Assembly (NCBI RefSeq): GCF_008520265.1
Contig: NZ_VIQM01000018.1
Span: 1-64,000 of the forward strand
Length of the DNA stretch: 64,000 bases
DNA from: Sphingobacterium cavernae
Lineage (GTDB): Bacteria; Bacteroidota; Bacteroidia; Sphingobacteriales; Sphingobacteriaceae
Direction: 5' to 3'
In this document: positions 62,828-64,000 of the stretch, piece by piece
Layout of the letters: each line of letters opens with the position of its first letter
Position numbering within the stretch: position 1 is the first letter of the stretch
Program-made: the position numbers and the translations under genes
The notes under the pieces: generated by a model
The model's input: the letters and a program-made list of their open reading frames with translations, nothing else
Told to the model about the DNA's origin: nothing
The model's database searches: none

Positions 62828-64000
62828 ATGAAAATCATACAAATAGTGTCCTTGCTGTTGTTCTGTGTAATAATTACGCCAGCAGCTGCGCAGCAAGGGA
62901 AAGAAATCTCTATTGCAGGAAAAGTAATAGATGTCAACAATAATATATTACCAAACGTCTCAATATATATAAAAGACAAGCCTTCTTCGGGGCTTTCTAC
63001 GGATAACTCGGGAAATTTTAAAATTAAAGCAATCTATGGAGATAAAGTGGTTTTCACTTCTGTAGGCTATAAGACCCAAGAGTTTGTCGCAGTAGTTGAT
63101 ACTTCAAATTTAGTGATTCAGCTCGATGAAGATAATGCGGAGATTGATGAAGTGGTGGTGGTTGGTCTAGGTAATGTGCAGCGTAAGATTAGTAATGTTG
63201 GAGCTATAACAACTGTTGATGTCAAAGATTTACAAAGTCCTGCACCTTCTATTACAAACCTTTTGGGTGGTCGAGCGGCAGGCGTTATTTCTATGCAAAC
63301 GAGTGGCGAGCCAGGTAAGAACAATGCAGATTTCTGGGTGAGAGGTATAGGTACTTTTGGTGCTAATAACAGTGCGTTAGTATTGATTGATGGATTGGAA
63401 GGGAATTTAAATACATTGGATCCCGCGGATATTGAAAGTTTTTCGATTTTAAAAGATGCTTCTGCTACGGCGGTATATGGTGTTAGAGGTGCTAATGGAG
63501 TTGTTTTGGTTACTACAAAGCGCGGATTAGTAGACCGTATTCAATTAACAGCACGTGCTAATACAACTTTATCGGCATTAAATCGATTGCCAAAATATTT
63601 GGATGCATACGATTATGCGAAATTGGCGAATGAAGCAAATGTAATTCGTGGCAATACACCTTTGTACAATGAGGTGGAAATGGGTATTATTAGAGATGGA
63701 CTTGATCCAGATCTATACCCTAATGTCAATTGGCAAGAAGAAATATTAAACAAGAACTTTTGGTCTAACAGTTACTATGTGAGTGGTCGTGGTGGTTCGG
63801 AGGTTGCACGTTATTTCCTAAGCTTAGGAGGTAAAACTCAAACTGCAGCATATAAGGTAGATAAAAACTCTGTATATAGTTCTAATGTTGGTTTCAACTC
63901 TTACAATTATAGAATAAATTTAGATATAAATCTTACTAAGACAACGAAAGTTTTCTTGGGTTCTGATGGATTTTTATCAGCATTGTCTCAACCGGGACTA
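62828..64000 (+). CDS. SusC/RagA family transporter, 5' part (cut by window end)
   Basis: The first 391 residues of a SusC-type transporter run to the window edge without a stop. They comprise a signal peptide ending AAA/QQ, the regulatory-like domain (ISIAGKVIDVNNNILPNVSIYI), the hallmark IDEVVVVGLGNVQRKISNVGAI, a plug (GGRAAGVISMQTSGEPGKNNADFWVRG, ALVLIDGLEGNLN) and the first barrel strands. Only 16 bases separate it from the TIG-NHL gene, so the two are probably one transcript. The expected susD partner lies outside the window. Confidence 0.92.
   Translation, partial: MKIIQIVSLLLFCVIITPAAAQQGKEISIAGKVIDVNNNILPNVSIYIKDKPSSGLSTDNSGNFKIKAIYGDKVVFTSVGYKTQEFVAVVDTSNLVIQLDEDNAEIDEVVVVGLGNVQRKISNVGAITTVDVKDLQSPAPSITNLLGGRAAGVISMQTSGEPGKNNADFWVRGIGTFGANNSALVLIDGLEGNLNTLDPADIESFSILKDASATAVYGVRGANGVVLVTTKRGLVDRIQLTARANTTLSALNRLPKYLDAYDYAKLANEANVIRGNTPLYNEVEMGIIRDGLDPDLYPNVNWQEEILNKNFWSNSYYVSGRGGSEVARYFLSLGGKTQTAAYKVDKNSVYSSNVGFNSYNYRINLDINLTKTTKVFLGSDGFLSALSQPGL

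Noticed and set aside
1-64000. CRISPR array, prophage, integrase or conjugation genes.
   Set aside because: No regularly spaced repeats of CRISPR type and no frames with such family motifs were found; the phased T-tract units are short and lack unique spacers.

Overview
The window is AT-rich Bacteroidota DNA, most likely from a Sphingobacterium-like member of the Sphingobacteriaceae. The evidence is several SusC/SusD pairs, many lipoproteins with a bare SC lipobox, the Bacteroidota -7 promoter element TAnnTTTG in front of many genes, and a Val-TAC tRNA cluster of the usual Bacteroidota type. No plasmid or phage module is visible. Mobile DNA is limited to the tail of an IS1182-type transposase at the left edge and an ORF-less group II intron remnant near 21.6-22.0 kb.

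Layout. 0-6.2 kb: transposase tail, a DUF4270/kelch lipoprotein operon on the minus strand, nicotinamidase PncA, and an outer-membrane barrel protein divergent from a TetR-type regulator with a long palindrome between them. 6.9-18.7 kb: a secreted GH3 beta-N-acetylglucosaminidase, serine dehydratase, an MBL-fold hydrolase, then a minus-strand housekeeping block (lipB, hflX, MscS/YbdG-type channel, recG, small hypothetical, lipoprotein, ridA and an unlisted 38-residue membrane peptide). 18.7-21.6 kb: nagA and a secreted DigH/YddW-type glycan hydrolase. 22.5-33.8 kb: two SusC/SusD sets. 34.1-50.6 kb: a long co-directional cluster of NamZ (DUF1343) exo-muramidase, SusC, SusD, a surface lipoprotein, a second DigH-type lipoprotein, a metallophosphoesterase/PQQ-propeller protein, a GH9 enzyme, a CE4 deacetylase, MurQ and a sodium/solute symporter. 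50.6-53.9 kb: purine nucleoside phosphorylase, a putative porin and three tandem tRNA-Val genes. 54.3-64.0 kb: another SusC/SusD locus with a metallophosphatase and an IPT/TIG-NHL lipoprotein, then the start of a further SusC cut by the window edge.

How it fits together. The enzymes between 6.9 and 50.6 kb form a plausible route for harvesting peptidoglycan glycan: endo-cleavage of denuded strands (two DigH-type proteins), exo-removal of MurNAc (NamZ) and GlcNAc (GH3), possible deacetylation and glucosaminidase action (CE4 and GH9), outer-membrane import by SusC/D, inner-membrane import by the symporter, then MurQ and NagA in the cytoplasm. No MurNAc kinase is present here. Two signals go beyond family annotation. 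First, the GH9 gene ends in a run of ten A residues, and the CE4 frame is open only from that run in the -1 frame, which suggests a slippage-made GH9-CE4 fusion. Second, TGCGTTTTT units in about 10-bp phase recur upstream of the GH3, namZ and murQ genes and, more weakly, two susC genes, which suggests a shared operator or curved-DNA element. All functional statements are from sequence reading alone; no searches were run.
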